Origin: Leucobacter sp. L43
GTDB taxonomy: Bacteria; Actinomycetota; Actinomycetes; Actinomycetales; Microbacteriaceae
DNA length: 64,000 nucleotides
NCBI RefSeq assembly: GCF_016597785.1
Contig: NZ_JAENJG010000001.1
Span: forward strand, 434,001 to 498,000
Direction of reading: 5' to 3'
Numbering within the stretch: position 1 is the first letter of the stretch; each line of letters begins with the position of its first letter. Below the pieces are notes generated by a model, which worked only from the letters and a program-made list of their open reading frames with translations, ran no database searches and was not told where the DNA came from. A program made the position numbers and the translations under genes. Below, in pieces: positions 26,295 to 36,444 of the stretch.

Positions 26295-27032
26295 TCACTC
26301 GGCCGCGTGCCGCCCCGGAGGTCGGCCCAGCATCTCGCGCGACAGCAGTTCGGGTCTGACCCGCCCGGTGCGTTCGATGCGCTGTTCGCGACGCCACGCG
26401 TCGATCGCGGCATGATTGCCGCTCAACAGCACCTCTGGCACCGATCGATCGCGCCAGTTCGCGGGTTTGGTGAAGCTCGGGTACTCGAGGAGTCCGTCCT
26501 CTTCATGCGATTCCTCGACCAAGCTCTCGGGATTCCCGACGACGCCGGGAACGAGCCGGCCGATCGCCTCGATCATCGCGATCGCAGCGACCTCTCCCCC
26601 GTTCAGTACGTAGTCCCCGATGCTGACGAGCCGGACTCGCCCGCGACTCGCATACTCGTCGAAGACGCGCTGGTCGATGCCCTCGTACCGGCCGCACCCG
26701 AAGACGAGGTGCGTTTCGTCGGCGAGCTCGCGGGCCATCGTCTGCGTGAAGACATCGCCGGCGGGCGATGGGAAGATCACGAGCGGGTCCGCGTCCGGCT
26801 CGGCCTCGCCGAGGATGCCGTCCAGGGCCTCGCCCCAGGGCTCCGGCTTCATCACCATTCCCGCACCGCCGCCAGCGGGGGTGTCATCGACGGTCCGGTG
26901 CTTATCGTGCGCGGAATCCCGCAGATCGTGCACGTGCACCTCGATGAGTCCCCGCTGCCTCGCCTTGCCGAGCAGCGAGAGCTCGAGCGCGTCGAAATAG
27001 CCGGGGAAGATCGAGACGACGTCGATCCTCAT
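26295..27032 (-). CDS. trmD: tRNA (guanine-N1)-methyltransferase TrmD
   Basis: SPOUT methyltransferase making m1G37 next to the anticodon, which prevents +1 frameshifting. The 245-residue protein begins [13 protein letters not shown] and has [12 protein letters not shown], the trefoil-knot SAM site [12 protein letters not shown] and [11 protein letters not shown], and EYPSFTKP with GNH ([10 protein letters not shown]). Normal length. The ATG overlaps the rimM stop by four bases. It is the last gene of the rpsP-khpA-rimM-trmD operon. Confidence 0.97.
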   Translation of the reverse strand: MRIDVVSIFPGYFDALELSLLGKARQRGLIEVHVHDLRDSAHDKHRTVDDTPAGGGAGMVMKPEPWGEALDGILGEAEPDADPLVIFPSPAGDVFTQTMARELADETHLVFGCGRYEGIDQRVFDEYASRGRVRLVSIGDYVLNGGEVAAIAMIEAIGRLVPGVVGNPESLVEESHEEDGLLEYPSFTKPANWRDRSVPEVLLSGNHAAIDAWRREQRIERTGRVRPELLSREMLGRPPGRHAAE

Positions 27033-27706
27033 TCCGGACTCTCCTCCGAGCCGCCTGACCGCGAATCACCGGCGTTGCCGCTTTGCGGAGCATCAGTTCC
27101 GTCGGATTCCGCCTCGGACTCGTCGAAGAGCCCAGGCGGCGGCGTCACATGTACGACGCCTGCGGCGATGTCGACGCTCGGCACGATCGCGGTCACGAAC
27201 GGCACGAGGACGGGACCGTCGGCGGTCGTGACCACCAACAGGTCCTGCGCGGGGAGATGCTGCACCTCCGCCACGACACCCAGCTTGACCGCCTCGCCGC
27301 CCGGCTCGGCTGCGTCGCGAACGACGTCGAGGCCGACGAGCTGGTGGTGGTACCAGGCGTCGTCTTCCTCGCCCTCCGCAACGGCCTGCTCATCGATCCA
27401 CAGAATCGCGCGGACGATGCTCTCGGCCGTCGTGCGGTCCGGAACCTCGGCGAAGAAGCCGACCGGAGACTCGTTGAACCAGCGCAGGTCGCGCATCGTG
27501 ATGGTGCGACCGAACCAGGGCGAATCCGTGGGAACTTGCAGGTGGAATTCTGCGCCCGGCACGAAGCGGAGCTCCGGATTATCGGTGAAGAGCTCGACCT
27601 TGAGCCCGCCCTTGAGACCATGCGGTTTCGTGAGGCGACCAACGCGCAGGCTCCCCGCCCCGCTCGCGGGACGGGGAGCCTGCGCTCGCCCTTGCGGATC
27701 CGCCAT
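27029..27706 (-). CDS. rimM: 16S rRNA processing protein RimM
   Basis: 30S maturation factor that binds S19 and helps mature the 16S 3' domain. The 225-residue protein has the N-terminal RimM motif [23 protein letters not shown] and a C-terminal PRC-barrel ([15 protein letters not shown] ... [13 protein letters not shown]). It is longer than the usual ~170 because of an N-terminal basic stretch and a low-complexity acidic C-tail (residues ~205-225). The ATG at 27706 shares one base with the khpA stop (TGATG). Confidence 0.95.
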   Translation of the reverse strand: MADPQGRAQAPRPASGAGSLRVGRLTKPHGLKGGLKVELFTDNPELRFVPGAEFHLQVPTDSPWFGRTITMRDLRWFNESPVGFFAEVPDRTTAESIVRAILWIDEQAVAEGEEDDAWYHHQLVGLDVVRDAAEPGGEAVKLGVVAEVQHLPAQDLLVVTTADGPVLVPFVTAIVPSVDIAAGVVHVTPPPGLFDESEAESDGTDAPQSGNAGDSRSGGSEESPE

Positions 27707-27978
27707 CAGGCTTCGGTCTCCGCACTGTCGGCAGCGTCGGTGTCGACGACATCGACGCGCACACGTTCACCGCCGGCGAGCGAGAGCACGAGCGTGCGCA
27801 GCGACGAGGCAGTGCGACCGCCTCGACCGATGACACGACCGAGATCACTCGGGTGCACGTGCACCTCGAGAACGTCGCCGCGCCCACCGTCGCGCACATC
27901 GACGCGCACCCGATCAGGGTGATCGACGATTCCGCGCACGAGGTGCGCGAGCGCCTCTCCGAGTGCCTGCTGAGCCAA
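27706..27978 (-). CDS. khpA: RNA-binding KH-domain protein KhpA
   Basis: Small KH-domain RNA chaperone of 90 residues, YlqC/KhpA family, usually partnering KhpB in control of cell division and wall genes. The GxxG loop is IGRGGRTASSLR; LVRGIVDHPDRVRV is the family N-terminal segment. The start is a rare TTG at 27978, five bases after the rpsP stop; it has GAGG/AGGC-like sequence upstream inside rpsP. The acidic C-tail resembles that of rpsP and rimM in this genome. Confidence 0.92.
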   Translation of the reverse strand: MAQQALGEALAHLVRGIVDHPDRVRVDVRDGGRGDVLEVHVHPSDLGRVIGRGGRTASSLRTLVLSLAGGERVRVDVVDTDAADSAETEA

Positions 27979-27983
27979 AGGTG

Positions 27984-28400
27984 TCAGGCCTCGGTCGACT
28001 CGGCTGCAGCGTCTTCGGCCGGGGCTTCCTCGGCAGCGGCAGCGGGCTTCTCAGCCTTCGGGCGCAGTACGGGCTTCTTCGCAGCATCGGCCTCGAAGGG
28101 GACCTTCGCCTCGGGAGCGAGGATCTTGGACTCGGTCTCGCCGGTTCCGGTGTACTTGCCCCAGTCGCCCGAGAGCTTCAGGATCGCCGCGACCTGCTCG
28201 GTCGGCTGAGCGCCGACGCTCAGCCAGTACTGCGCACGATCCGAGTCGACCTCGATGAACGAGGGGTTCTCGGTCGGGTGGTACTTGCCGATCTCCTCGA
28301 TGACGCGGCCATCGCGCTTGGTGCGCGAGTCAGCGACGACGATGCGGTAGTAGGGCGCGCGGATCTTGCCGAGGCGCTTGAGACGGATCTTGACAGCCAT
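27984..28400 (-). CDS. rpsP: 30S ribosomal protein S16
   Basis: Small-subunit protein required for 30S assembly. The 138-residue product begins [20 protein letters not shown] and has the usual [17 protein letters not shown] stretch and QPTEQV. A ~45-residue Ala/Glu/Lys-rich tail ([15 protein letters not shown]) extends beyond the standard ~85-residue core, common in actinobacteria. The start ATG at 28400 has AAGGAG seven bases upstream. First gene of the rpsP operon, with a recognisable promoter. Confidence 0.97.
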   Translation of the reverse strand: MAVKIRLKRLGKIRAPYYRIVVADSRTKRDGRVIEEIGKYHPTENPSFIEVDSDRAQYWLSVGAQPTEQVAAILKLSGDWGKYTGTGETESKILAPEAKVPFEADAAKKPVLRPKAEKPAAAAEEAPAEDAAAESTEA

Positions 28401-28491
28401 GATGACTCCTTGAATCGGTGAACGATGCCGCATCTCGTGCCAGACGGCCGGATCGCGGAAGCGTGGGCGCGCAAGATGCGCGAACCCGTCA

Positions 28492-28520
28492 ATAGTGCCA
28501 CACTCGGCGGCATATTGCAA
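28492..28520 (-). promoter_or_regulatory. Promoter of the rpsP-khpA-rimM-trmD operon
   Basis: Minus strand: -35 TTGCAA (28515-28520), 17-base spacer, -10 CACTAT (28492-28497), giving a ~85-base leader before the rpsP AAGGAG and ATG. The 142-bp gap behind ffh is locally AT-rich here. Confidence 0.5.
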
Positions 28521-28542
28521 TTTATGCTGCGAACAGGCTTTC

Positions 28543-30108
28543 TTACCGCAGACCCTTGCCGAGCATCTGCTGCAGCTTGGCCAGATCCTCCTCATTCGGC
28601 TGCGCAGCGCCGCCTCCGCCCAGGCCGAATCCGGAGCCGCCCTCGGACGCGCCGGCTGGCTTCGCGGCGATTCCGGCGGCCTCCTGAGCACGCTTCGCCG
28701 GGTTGCCAGAACGTCGCTTGCCCTTGCCCTTCGCGGGCTGCTGCTTCTTGCGGCCGCCGCCCATCCCTGGCACCGGCCCCATTCCGGGAATCTGCGGCAA
28801 GCCGCCGCGGGCGACGGTCTTCATCATCTTCGCCGCCTGCTCGAAGCGCTGCACGAGCTGGTTCACGTCGGTCACGGTCATGCCCGATCCCTTGGCGATG
28901 CGCAGCCGCCGGGAGCCGTTCAGCAGTTTCGGGTTCTCGCGCTCGGCCTTCGTCATCGACTGGATGATGGCCTCGGTGTGCACGATCTCCTGCTCGTCGA
29001 AATTGTCGAGCTGAGACTGCATCTTGCCCATGCCGGGCAGCATGCCCATCATCTTCTTGAGCGAACCGGCTTTGCGCAGTTGCTGCATCTGACCGAGGAA
29101 GTCGTCGAGGGTGAAGGCGTCCTGCGAGATCTTCTCCGCGACCTTGCGGGCTTCGTCCTCGTTGAACGCGGACTGCGCCTGCTCGATGAGGGTCAGAATG
29201 TCGCCGAGGTCGAGAATGCGGCTCGCCATGCGGTCCGGGTGGAACGGCTCGAAGTCGTTCAGCCCCTCACCGGTGGAGGCGAAGAGGATCGGGCGGCCGG
29301 TCACGCTGCGGATGGAGAGCGCGGCGCCGCCGCGCGCATCGCCGTCGAGTTTCGTGAGCACGACGCCGGTGAAGTCGACGCCCTCCTGGAAAGCCTGAGC
29401 CGTAGCGACGGCGTCCTGTCCGATCATCGCGTCGATGACGAAGAGCACCTCGTCGGGATCGGTCGCCTTGCGGATGTCCGACGCCTGCCGCATCAGCTCC
29501 GCATCGACGCCGAGTCGGCCTGCGGTATCGATGATGACGAAGTCGTAGTGCTTGGAACGGGCCTCGGCGACGCCGCGCTTCGCCACCTGCACGGGATCGC
29601 CGACTCCGTTGCCCGGCTCGGGTGCGAAGATCTCGGCTCCCGCCTGCTCGGCGACGACTCCCAGCTGGGTCACGGCGTTCGGTCGCTGCAAGTCGCAGGC
29701 GACGAGCAGCGGCGTGTGCCCCTGATCGCGCAGCCATTTCGCGAGCTTCCCGGCGAGCGTGGTCTTACCGGCGCCCTGGAGCCCGGCGAGCATGATGATG
29801 GTCGGAGGGTTCTTCGCGAACTGCAGGCGCCGCTGCTCTCCGCCGAGAATCGCCACGAGCTCCTCGTTGACGATCTGGACCACCTGCTGCGCCGGGTTGA
29901 GCGCCTGGTTCACCTCATCGCCGAGCGCGCGTTCGCGCACCTTCGACGTGAATTCCTTGACGACGTCGAGCGCGACGTCGGCTTCGAGCAGGGCGCGGCG
30001 GATCTCGCGGACCGTGCTGTCGACGTCGGACGCGGAGAGCTTGCCCTTCGAACGAAGATTCTTGAGGGTGTCGGTCAGTCGCGCCGAGAGGTTTCCGAAA
30101 GTAGCCAT
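28543..30108 (-). CDS. ffh: Signal recognition particle protein Ffh (SRP54)
   Basis: GTPase of SRP that targets nascent membrane proteins to the translocon together with 4.5S RNA and FtsY. The 521-residue protein has the N domain, G domain with [26 protein letters not shown] and [10 protein letters not shown], and the Met-rich M domain with [13 protein letters not shown] and [13 protein letters not shown] (RNA-binding helix region). A Gly/Lys-rich tail follows. The ATG at 30108 is preceded by TAGAAT nine bases upstream. The 4.5S RNA gene was not found in the window. Confidence 0.97.
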   Translation of the reverse strand: MATFGNLSARLTDTLKNLRSKGKLSASDVDSTVREIRRALLEADVALDVVKEFTSKVRERALGDEVNQALNPAQQVVQIVNEELVAILGGEQRRLQFAKNPPTIIMLAGLQGAGKTTLAGKLAKWLRDQGHTPLLVACDLQRPNAVTQLGVVAEQAGAEIFAPEPGNGVGDPVQVAKRGVAEARSKHYDFVIIDTAGRLGVDAELMRQASDIRKATDPDEVLFVIDAMIGQDAVATAQAFQEGVDFTGVVLTKLDGDARGGAALSIRSVTGRPILFASTGEGLNDFEPFHPDRMASRILDLGDILTLIEQAQSAFNEDEARKVAEKISQDAFTLDDFLGQMQQLRKAGSLKKMMGMLPGMGKMQSQLDNFDEQEIVHTEAIIQSMTKAERENPKLLNGSRRLRIAKGSGMTVTDVNQLVQRFEQAAKMMKTVARGGLPQIPGMGPVPGMGGGRKKQQPAKGKGKRRSGNPAKRAQEAAGIAAKPAGASEGGSGFGLGGGGAAQPNEEDLAKLQQMLGKGLR

Positions 30109-30216
30109 AGCGGGTTCATTCTAGCTCGCATCGGTCGGGAAGTCGGCCCCGGTGATCCGTTCTCCCGCAATGGGGGCTCACCGAGGTCGAATGTGTCACC
30201 GATGCCGATGGCTGGG

Positions 30217-30264
30217 CCCATCGCTGGGCCGGCGGCTGGACCCATCGCTGGGCCGGCGGCTGGA
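30217..30264. repeat. Two tandem 24-bp repeats upstream of ffh
   Basis: cccatcgctgggccggcggc plus tgga, exactly duplicated at 30217-30240 and 30241-30264, with a partial copy on each side (gctgggccc at 30211; ccggcggccc at 30265). Non-coding, in the 168-bp gap between the dehydrogenase stop and the ffh start. Confidence 0.9.
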
Positions 30265-30276
30265 CCGGCGGCCCAC

Positions 30277-31125
30277 CTATTCGTAGGTGTAGAAGCCGCG
30301 GCCGCTCCCCTTTCCGAGGTACCCCTTGTCGATGTACTCGCGCTTGAGGTACTCCGCGAATTCGCGAGCCCCGGGCTTGTCGCTGTCCTTGTTGAGCATG
30401 TACGGAGTCATCATGCCGATGACGTCGAAGATCTGGAACGGCCCCAGTGGCGCGCCCGTGCCGATGCGCCACGTGCGGTCGATGTCCTCCGGCGTCGCGA
30501 CGCCTCCCATCAAGAGCCCGCTCGCTGCGTCGAGCAACGGGACGAGGAGCGAGTTCAGCACGTAGCCCGGCTGCTCTTTCAGCACGCGGATCGGCACCAT
30601 CCCGATCTCGTCGGCGAACTGCGCGACGGCCTCGAATGCGGCAGGATCGGTGCCGTCGTGGCCCATCACCTCGCCGGTGTTGTTCTTCCACACCTCGTTC
30701 GCGAAGTGCAGCGCGAGGAACCGCTCGGGGTGGCCGGAGGCCGGCGCGATGTCGCTCGGCAAGAGCGTCGACGAATTCGTCGCGAAGATCGCGGTCTCGG
30801 GAGCCAGTTCGCCGACGCGGCGCCACGTGTCGCGCTTGATCTCGAGGTTCTCAGGCACGGCTTCGATCACGAGCTCAGCTTGTGCCAGCGCCTCCCCCAG
30901 ATCGGTCGTGACGCGAATGCGCGCGACGGCGGCGTCGAGCTTCTCGGGCGTCGCGTCGGGAAGGTCGCGGATATAGAGCGGCTTGAGGTACTCCCAGCGA
31001 GCGGGCAGCTTCTCCAACGCCTCATCGTTGATGTCGTACGCAACCACTTCTTTGCCGAAGTACGCCGCTTGGAAGATGATCTGAGAACCGAGCACTCCGG
31101 TGCCGAGTACGGTGAGACGCTGCAT
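30277..31125 (-). CDS. 3-hydroxyacyl-CoA dehydrogenase
   Basis: NAD-dependent oxidoreductase of the 3-hydroxyacyl/3-hydroxybutyryl-CoA dehydrogenase family (282 residues), acting in beta-oxidation or short-chain acyl-CoA metabolism. The Rossmann motif is VLGTGVLGSQI (residues 6-16); the conserved FATNSSTL and the catalytic His in ALHFANEVW follow; the C-terminal dimerisation domain holds GYVLNSLLVPLLDAA. ATG start at 31125 with a GAAAGGGTCA-type ribosome-binding site. It sits alone between ftsY and ffh, an unusual lodger in that cluster. Exact acyl chain length unknown. Confidence 0.9.
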   Translation of the reverse strand: MQRLTVLGTGVLGSQIIFQAAYFGKEVVAYDINDEALEKLPARWEYLKPLYIRDLPDATPEKLDAAVARIRVTTDLGEALAQAELVIEAVPENLEIKRDTWRRVGELAPETAIFATNSSTLLPSDIAPASGHPERFLALHFANEVWKNNTGEVMGHDGTDPAAFEAVAQFADEIGMVPIRVLKEQPGYVLNSLLVPLLDAASGLLMGGVATPEDIDRTWRIGTGAPLGPFQIFDVIGMMTPYMLNKDSDKPGAREFAEYLKREYIDKGYLGKGSGRGFYTYE

Positions 31126-31257
31126 GATGACCCTTTCTCGATGGATCCGGCCTGGTGGGCCAGAGCCTGCCTACACCCCCGGTCTACTCCTCGTACGGCA
31201 GGTGCGCTGCACATTTCGCGCAGGGCGATCAGGGCCTCCGAGCGGCAGCGGAGGGAC

Positions 31258-32133
31258 TCAGCCGATCAACTGCTGCGCGAACACGTGCGGCGTGAATCCG
31301 GTGAGGTCTCCGATGCCCTCGCCCTGCCCGATCAGCTTGACCGGGAGGCCCGTCTTCTCCTGCACCGAGAGCACGAACCCGCCCTTCGCCGAGCCGTCGA
31401 GCTTCGTGAGCACGAGTCCGGTGACGCCGGCGTGCTGGATGAAAGCTTCCGCCTGCGCCAGACCGTTCTGACCGGTCGTCGCGTCGAGCACGAGGAGCAC
31501 CTCGGAGACCGGAGCCTGCTTCTCGATGACGCGTCGCACCTTGCCGAGCTCGTCCATGAGCCCGCCCTTGGTCTGCAGTCGGCCGGCGGTGTCGATGATG
31601 GCGATCTCGTAGTCGGCGTCGATGGCCCGCTGCACCGTCTGGAACGCGACGGAAGCCGGATCCTGCCCCGCCTGCTGCGGTTTCACGATGTCGACGCCGG
31701 CGCGATCCGCCCAGGTGGCCAGCTGCTCGACGGCGGCCGCGCGGAACGTGTCGGCCGCACCGACGAGCACGCGCTTGTCGAAGGCGGTCAGGTACTTGGC
31801 GAACTTGCCGATCGTCGTCGTCTTGCCGACGCCGTTGACGCCGACGACGAGAATCACGGCCGGGCGTTCGGAGAGGCGCAGCGTCGGATCGTAGGCGGCG
31901 AGGCGTTCCTCGATCGCGTCGCGCAGCATGCGCCGCATCTCTGCCACCTCCGTGACGCGATGACGCTCCACGTCGGCGCGGAGCGCATCGAGGATGGAGT
32001 CGGTGACATCGGGACCGAAGTCCGCGGTGATCAAGGCCGTCTCGAGGTCGTCCCAGGTCTCGTCCGTGATGAGCTCGGGCCCGCTGAAGATGTTGCGGAA
32101 TGCTTTCGAGAAAGACCAGGATCGCTCTGCCAT
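31258..32133 (-). CDS. ftsY: Signal recognition particle receptor FtsY
   Basis: SRP receptor GTPase at the membrane. The 291-residue protein holds the NG domain only: NLETALITADFG-like helix (WDDLETALITADFGPD), VVGVNGVGKTTTIGKFA (G1), DTFRAAAVEQL, DTAGRLQTK (G3), TKLDGSAKGG (G4) and IGQGEGIGDLTGF. The acidic A domain of larger FtsY proteins is reduced to ~15 residues, leaving a short amphipathic N-terminus (SWSFSKAFRNIF) that could bind membrane. ATG at 32133, with TAGTCT six bases upstream. Normally adjacent to smc, but here separated from it by the liv locus. Confidence 0.96.
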   Translation of the reverse strand: MAERSWSFSKAFRNIFSGPELITDETWDDLETALITADFGPDVTDSILDALRADVERHRVTEVAEMRRMLRDAIEERLAAYDPTLRLSERPAVILVVGVNGVGKTTTIGKFAKYLTAFDKRVLVGAADTFRAAAVEQLATWADRAGVDIVKPQQAGQDPASVAFQTVQRAIDADYEIAIIDTAGRLQTKGGLMDELGKVRRVIEKQAPVSEVLLVLDATTGQNGLAQAEAFIQHAGVTGLVLTKLDGSAKGGFVLSVQEKTGLPVKLIGQGEGIGDLTGFTPHVFAQQLIG

Positions 32134-32139
32134 GTCCCC

Positions 32140-32145
32140 AGACTA
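32140..32145 (-). promoter_or_regulatory. -10 box of ftsY (leaderless)
   Basis: TAGTCT on the minus strand six bases before the ftsY ATG; the intervening GGGGAC is purine-rich, so a Shine-Dalgarno role is not excluded. Confidence 0.4.
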
Positions 32146-32305
32146 CCGCCGACCGCAGACGCGCATTCGAGCCCCCGATCCTGGATGAATTTTTGTCCGG
32201 GACCCACAATGCGTACCTGCGGGCGATGTGTCGGTATATATTTGGGCGACACTGTTGTCAGGGCGCACTCGTCGTCTCGACCGTTCAACGACCAATGGAG
32301 GTCCG

Positions 32306-33682
32306 GTGAACCCCACTCTGCACCGCAGACGAATGCCCATCAGGGGAATCCTGATGCTGGTGCTCAGTACCGTTCTCGTCCTGTTCGGCGCCGCACTCTC
32401 GGCAGTTCCGGCTCATGCGGCCGACACCTGCGAGCCCGACCCCGCCACCGGCTGCGTGCAGGGCGTCGTAAAGCTGAGCAGCGGCGAGCCGGCGGCCGGT
32501 ATCGAAGTCACGCTCAGCGGAGCGGGGGCCGAATCGACGGCGACGACGGATGACGCCGGGCGCTGGGTGTTCAGCGCGACGGAGGCCGGCACCTACACCG
32601 TGGCGATCGACGAGACCACGCTGCCGGAGGGCCAGTTCTTCAAGTCGGCGGGCGAACGCGAGGTCGAAGTCTCCCTGCACAGCACCGCGAGCGCGCTGTT
32701 CCCCCTCACGGACGACCCGGAAGCCGCGAACACCACACCTGAGACGGGGGGCGATGATGCAGACGCGAAGCCCGCCTCCGCGGCCTCCTCGGCCGACGCG
32801 TTCTCGTGGCCGCGCTTCTGGCAGCAGTTCGTCTCCGGCATCCGCATGGGCCTGCTCATCGCCCTCGCGTCGCTCGGGCTTTCGCTCGTATTCGGCACGA
32901 CGGGTCTCAGCAACTTCGCCCAGGGAGAGATGGTCACGATGGGCGGCTTGCTGGCCGCAGCGTTCATGGGCCTGACGGGGAACCTGTGGCTCGCCGGGCT
33001 GTTCGCGGTGATCGCCTGCGCGGGCTTCGGCTGGGTGCAAGACAAAGTGCTCTGGAAACCGCTGCGCAAGCGCCGTCTCAGTCTCATGCAGCTGATGATC
33101 GTCTCGATCGGGCTCTCGATCACACTGCAGTACACCTTCCAGTTCTTCTTCGGCTCCGGCGTCGTGCGCATCGACAAGAGCACGGCGGAGACCATCACGA
33201 TCGCCGGCGTCACGCTGACGACGCAGTCGTACGTCGCCATGGGCGTGTCTCTCCTCGCGATCATCGCGGTCGGGCTCGGTCTCATGTACACCCGGTTCGG
33301 TCGCGCGACGCGCGCGATCTCCGATAATCCGGCGCTCGCACGAGCCTCGGGCATCGACGTGGATCGCGTCATCAACATCGTGTGGGTGGTCGGGGGCGGC
33401 CTCGCCGGGCTCGCAGGCGTGTTCTTCGGGCTCGTCTTCAACGGCCTCAACTGGTTCACGGGCGGCACGATGCTGCTCATGTTCTTCGCCGCCGTCACGC
33501 TCGGCGGGCTGGGCACCGCGTTCGGGGCGTTCGTCGGGTCGATGATCATCGGGATGATCGTCGAGCTCACGAACATCTGGCTTCCCGGCGATCTCAAGTA
33601 CGCGAGCGCACTGCTCCTCCTCATCCTGATCCTGCTGGTCAGACCGCAGGGCATTTTCGGACGCAAAGAGCGGATCGGCTAG
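32306..33682 (+). CDS. livH: LivH-type branched-chain amino acid ABC permease with N-terminal secreted-type domain
   Basis: Membrane subunit of a branched-chain amino acid (or related) ABC importer. The 458-residue protein is ~160 longer than a normal LivH. It begins with a signal-peptide-like segment (MLVLSTVLVLFGAALSAVPAHA, cleavage near residue 38), then a beta-sandwich resembling carboxypeptidase-regulatory/SpaA-type folds (residues ~45-125: GVVKLSSGEPAAGIEVTLSG, DDAGRWVFSATEAGTYTVAI), an acidic Ala-rich linker, and the permease core (GLLIALASLGLSLVFGTTGL, NFAQGEMVTMGG, RAISDNPALARASGID). GTG at 32306 has GGAGG five bases upstream. livM, livG, livF follow. Confidence 0.88.
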   Translation: MNPTLHRRRMPIRGILMLVLSTVLVLFGAALSAVPAHAADTCEPDPATGCVQGVVKLSSGEPAAGIEVTLSGAGAESTATTDDAGRWVFSATEAGTYTVAIDETTLPEGQFFKSAGEREVEVSLHSTASALFPLTDDPEAANTTPETGGDDADAKPASAASSADAFSWPRFWQQFVSGIRMGLLIALASLGLSLVFGTTGLSNFAQGEMVTMGGLLAAAFMGLTGNLWLAGLFAVIACAGFGWVQDKVLWKPLRKRRLSLMQLMIVSIGLSITLQYTFQFFFGSGVVRIDKSTAETITIAGVTLTTQSYVAMGVSLLAIIAVGLGLMYTRFGRATRAISDNPALARASGIDVDRVINIVWVVGGGLAGLAGVFFGLVFNGLNWFTGGTMLLMFFAAVTLGGLGTAFGAFVGSMIIGMIVELTNIWLPGDLKYASALLLLILILLVRPQGIFGRKERIG

Positions 33683-33688
33683 GACATC

Positions 33689-34675
33689 ATGGAATTCTGG
33701 ACTGGACTCCTGCAGAGCATCCTGCAGACCGCGCTCTCCCCCACCACCGCGGCGTTCGTACTCGCCGCCATCGGCCTCAATGTGCACTTCGGCTTCACCG
33801 GCCTCATGAACATGGGGCAGGCCGGCTTCATGCTCGTCGGCGCGTACGGCTTCGGCGTGTCCGTGGTGCTCGGAGCAGGCTTCTGGACGGCGATGCTCAT
33901 CGCGATCCTCGCCGCTGTGCTGTTCGCACTCATCCTCGGCATCCCGACGCTCAAACTGCGCGGCGACTATCTCGCGATCGTCACCATCAGTGCGGCGGAG
34001 ATCATCCGCATGGTCGTGAAACTGGCGGCGCTGCAGGACATCACCGGTGGGCCGACGGGAATCCCCGGCCAGAAGTACCGGCACGTCTTCACCGAGCTCT
34101 CGCCGCTTCCCGAGGGGAAGACGACGATCCTCGGACTCACCTACGCGAACACCGGGGTCGACGACTGGTGGACGAGGCTGGTGGCGTGGGGCCTCGTCGC
34201 ACTCTTCATCCTCATCACCTGGGCGCTCGTGCGGAGCCCTTGGGGCCGTGTGCTCAAGGGCATCCGCGAAGACGAGGACGCGGTGCGCAGTCTCGGCAAG
34301 AGCTCCTTCGCCTACAAGTTGCAGGCTCTCATCCTCGGCGGCGTGATGGGCGCCTTCGGCGGAATCGTCATGGCACTCCCCGCCGCGATGCAGCCCGATT
34401 CCATGGGGCGACCCACGACGTTCAACCTCTGGATGATCATGCTCCTCGGCGGCGCCGCGACCATCTTCGGCCCGCTGCTCGGCAGCATCCTGTTCTTCGT
34501 GATCAGGCTCGTGCTCACGAGCCTCGCCGGTGAGTTCGTGCCTGCGTCGGTGCTGAGCGCGCAGCAGACCGAACAGCTGGCCTGGATTCTGATCGGCATC
34601 TCGCTCATCCTGCTGGTGGTCTTCAGACCGCAAGGCATACTCGGCAATAAGAAGGAGCTGTCGTTCAATGTCTGA
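33689..34675 (+). CDS. livM: LivM-type branched-chain amino acid ABC permease
   Basis: Second membrane subunit of the liv importer, 328 residues with about eight hydrophobic segments. LivM landmarks: GFTGLMNMGQAGFMLVGAYG, IPTLKLRGDYLAIVTISAAEI (EAA-like cytoplasmic coupling loop region), RSPWGRVLKGIREDEDAVRSLGK, and a C-terminal FRPQGILG. The ATG at 33689 lies seven bases after the livH stop; the 3' end overlaps livG by eight bases. Part of a four-gene operon. Confidence 0.93.
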   Translation: MEFWTGLLQSILQTALSPTTAAFVLAAIGLNVHFGFTGLMNMGQAGFMLVGAYGFGVSVVLGAGFWTAMLIAILAAVLFALILGIPTLKLRGDYLAIVTISAAEIIRMVVKLAALQDITGGPTGIPGQKYRHVFTELSPLPEGKTTILGLTYANTGVDDWWTRLVAWGLVALFILITWALVRSPWGRVLKGIREDEDAVRSLGKSSFAYKLQALILGGVMGAFGGIVMALPAAMQPDSMGRPTTFNLWMIMLLGGAATIFGPLLGSILFFVIRLVLTSLAGEFVPASVLSAQQTEQLAWILIGISLILLVVFRPQGILGNKKELSFNV

Positions 34676-35620
34676 CGCGCAGAACTACCCCAGCGACCGG
34701 GCCGCGCTGCGAGCGGAGCTCGCGACCCTCGATCAGGTGCCGGGCGTTGCGAAGCCCGATCCGATTCTCTCGGTCGACAGCATCGTGCGCCGATTCGGCG
34801 GACTGCAGGCGGTGAAGGTCGATCATCTCGAGGTGCAGCGCGGCGCGATCACGGCGCTGATCGGCCCGAACGGCGCAGGCAAGACCACGTTCTTCAACCT
34901 CATCACCGGTTTCGACCGACCGTCGAACGGCAAACGTCTCATCGGCGGCGGCGACGCGACCTGGACGTTCAACGGCAAGGCACTCAATCGCACCGGCGCT
35001 TCGCAAGTGGCGCGATCCGGAATGGTCCGCACGTTCCAGCTCACCAAGGCGCTGTCGCGCATGACCGTGCTCGAGAACATGCTCATCGGCGCGAACGACC
35101 AGCCGGGCGAGAACCTGTTCGTCGGGCTCATCAAACCGCTCTGGGCGAAGCGGGAGCGCGAGAACATCGCGCGCGCCGACGAGCTCCTCGCCCGGTTCAA
35201 GCTGGACACGAAACGCGATGACATGGCCGGCGATCTCTCGGGAGGCCAGAAGAAGCTGCTCGAGATGGCGCGCGCGTTGATGTCGAACCCGGCGATGATC
35301 ATGCTCGACGAACCGATGGCGGGAGTGAATCCCGCGCTCACTCAGAGCCTGCTCGATCACATCCAGGCGCTGCGCGACGAAGGCACCACCGTGCTCTTCG
35401 TCGAGCACGACATGCATATGGTGCGTCACATCTCCGACTGGGTCGTCGTCATGGCGCAGGGCACCATCATCGCCGAGGGCGAGCCGGAACAGGTGATGGC
35501 GAGCGAGGCCGTCGTCGACGCCTACCTCGGGGCGCACCATGATCGGGATCTCGGCGACGACGACGTGCTGACCACCGGAGTGATCCGAGCCATCGCCACC
35601 GAGGTCGAAGAGGAGACCCG

Positions 35621-35624
<4 letters not shown>
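34668..35624 (+). CDS. livG: LivG-type branched-chain amino acid ABC ATPase
   Basis: ATP-binding subunit, 318 residues, longer than the usual ~255 because of an N-terminal tail and a C-terminal addition. Walker A GPNGAGKTTFFN, signature LSGGQKKLLEMARAL, Walker B IMLDEPMAGVNP, H-loop VEHDMHMV. FQLTKALSRMTVLENML is the LivG Q-loop stretch. It overlaps livM by eight bases and livF by four (ATGA), showing coupling. Energises import together with LivF. Confidence 0.94.
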
Positions 35625-36385
<761 letters not shown>

Positions 36386-36395
36386 GGACATGAAC

Positions 36396-36428
36396 GAGCC
36401 CCTGGCGCCCGTACGGCGCCAGGGGCTC
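36396..36428. terminator. Bidirectional terminator between livF and the binding-protein gene
   Basis: 14-bp perfect stem, gagcccctggcgcc (36396-36409) with its complement at 36415-36428, loop cgtac. It lies 10 bases after livF and 16 before the convergent stop. It serves both strands. Confidence 0.8.
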
Positions 36429-36444
36429 TTCGCTTCCGCTGCGG

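Noticed and set aside
28495-32553. A 1352-codon plus-strand open frame across ffh, the dehydrogenase and ftsY
   Set aside because: It is entirely antisense to three well-identified genes, is rich in His/Arg/Glu as expected for a reverse frame of high-GC coding DNA, and has no recognisable domain.
32285-34633. A 782-codon minus-strand open frame opposite livH-livM
   Set aside because: Antisense to clear permease genes; composition (Asp/Glu/His/Arg-rich) is typical of a shadow frame.
36386-36444. Short frame after livF
   Set aside because: The stretch is almost wholly the 14-bp bidirectional terminator; no room for a gene.
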